In this document: piece by piece, positions 4,891 to 5,224 of the stretch
Layout: each line of letters starts with the position of its first letter
How positions within the stretch are numbered: the first letter of the stretch is position 1
Assembly: GCA_031254795.1 (NCBI GenBank)
Contig: JAIRTS010000172.1
Coordinates: forward strand, 1 to 5,224
Source of the DNA: Treponema sp.
Lineage (GTDB): Bacteria > Spirochaetota > Spirochaetia > Treponematales > Breznakiellaceae
Direction of reading: 5' to 3'
DNA length: 5,224 nt
Notes under the pieces: generated by a model
Told to the model about the DNA's origin: nothing
The model's database searches: none
What the model saw: only the letters and a program-made list of their open reading frames with translations
Made by a program: the position numbers and the translations under genes

Positions 4891-5224
4891 CTATGGCAAG
4901 CGCCAATGCCCTGAAAACGGCTCATTCGTTGTAACGAACGAGCTATTCGCTGCAACAAATAATCCATTTGTTACAACAAGCAAGTCATTCGTTACAACTA
5001 ATGAGCTATTCGCTTCAACTAACGGCTCATTTGTTACAACAAGCGACTCATTTGTTACAACTAACAAGTCATTCGTTATAACTAATGACCTATTCGTTAC
5101 AACAAACGGCTCATTTGTTACAACAAGCGACTTATTCGTTACAACAAACGGCTCATTTGTTACAACAAGCGACTTATTCGTTTCGACTAACAGATCATTT
5201 GTTACAACAAGCGACTTATTCGTT
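4891..5224 (-). CDS. C-terminal part of a heptapeptide-repeat protein, cut by the window edge
   Basis: The minus-strand frame entering from the right edge is open for 110 codons and stops at TAG 4893-4891. It reads as a seven-residue repeat, consensus T-N-[EKD]-[SPL]-[LF]-V-V, with Asn exactly every 21 bases (15 times), then a short tail SGHWRLP. The start lies outside the window. Hydrophobic residues at fixed positions of a heptad would suit a coiled coil or stacked beta turns, but the many Thr, Asn and Val argue against a classic coiled coil. The strand choice rests on the stop just after the repeats, the terminator 16 bases on, and all neighbouring genes reading left. One plus-strand frame through the array is also open (from ATG 4670), so coding is not proved. 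Function unknown. Confidence 0.45.
   Translation of the reverse strand, partial: TNKSLVVTNDLLVETNKSLVVTNEPFVVTNKSLVVTNEPFVVTNRSLVITNDLLVVTNESLVVTNEPLVEANSSLVVTNDLLVVTNGLFVAANSSFVTTNEPFSGHWRLP
4918..5224. repeat. 21-bp tandem repeat array, about 15 copies, continuing past the edge
   Basis: Units resemble TCATTTGTTACAACAAGCGAC, with att at positions 4924, 4945 and so on every 21 bases to 5218 without any phase slip. Copies differ mainly in T/C after the tt, in aca versus act, and in the three to five bases between aac and tca. From 5108 a 42-bp double unit repeats exactly (5108-5149 and 5150-5191) and largely again from 5192. Copies on the left are more degenerate. There are no CRISPR-like unique spacers. 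Confidence 0.95.

Noticed and set aside
4918..5224. CRISPR array
   Set aside because: The period is 21 bp with no unique spacers; every base belongs to the repeating unit.

Overview
The window most likely comes from an anaerobic, Gram-negative-type (diderm) bacterium that makes an [FeFe] hydrogenase. The core is a leftward (minus-strand) cluster of H-cluster assembly genes: a TM1266-family small regulator, hydG and hydE. Further left are a short outer-membrane beta-barrel protein and an Ig-like lipoprotein. The compact barrel ending in Phe, the Ig-like lipoprotein with a loose lipobox and the degenerate tandem repeats together suggest a spirochaete, perhaps a termite-gut type Treponema. This lineage call is inference from style, not from a marker gene.

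Layout from right to left, the direction of transcription. Positions 4918-5224 hold a 21-bp tandem repeat that runs off the right edge. On the minus strand it reads as the heptapeptide-repeat C-terminus of a protein whose stop lies at 4891-4893. A strong terminator able to work on both strands follows at 4829-4880. Positions 4418-4828 contain no convincing gene but several inverted repeats. A good sigma70-type promoter (4389-4417) then starts the hyd operon. Just downstream of it lie three tandem, nearly palindromic 23-24 nt repeats (4309-4381). Next comes an unlisted 36-codon ORF (4149-4259). It overlaps the TM1266-family start by ATGA and contains three alternating 7-nt arms followed by six Ts, the layout of a transcription attenuator. 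The TM1266-family gene, hydG and hydE follow with gaps or overlaps of a few bases.

After hydE there is an 81-bp gap with its own possible promoter. It is followed by the outer-membrane protein gene and, 9 bp later, the lipoprotein gene. The left 266 bases hold a promoter-like element and possibly the first 20 codons of another leftward gene.

Working together: HydG makes the Fe(CO)2(CN) unit from tyrosine, and HydE processes it toward the two-iron subcluster. HydF, the scaffold, and the hydrogenase itself are not in this window and must be encoded elsewhere. The most unusual part is the hyd operon leader, where promoter, palindromic repeats, small ORF and attenuator-like arms are stacked within about 270 bp.
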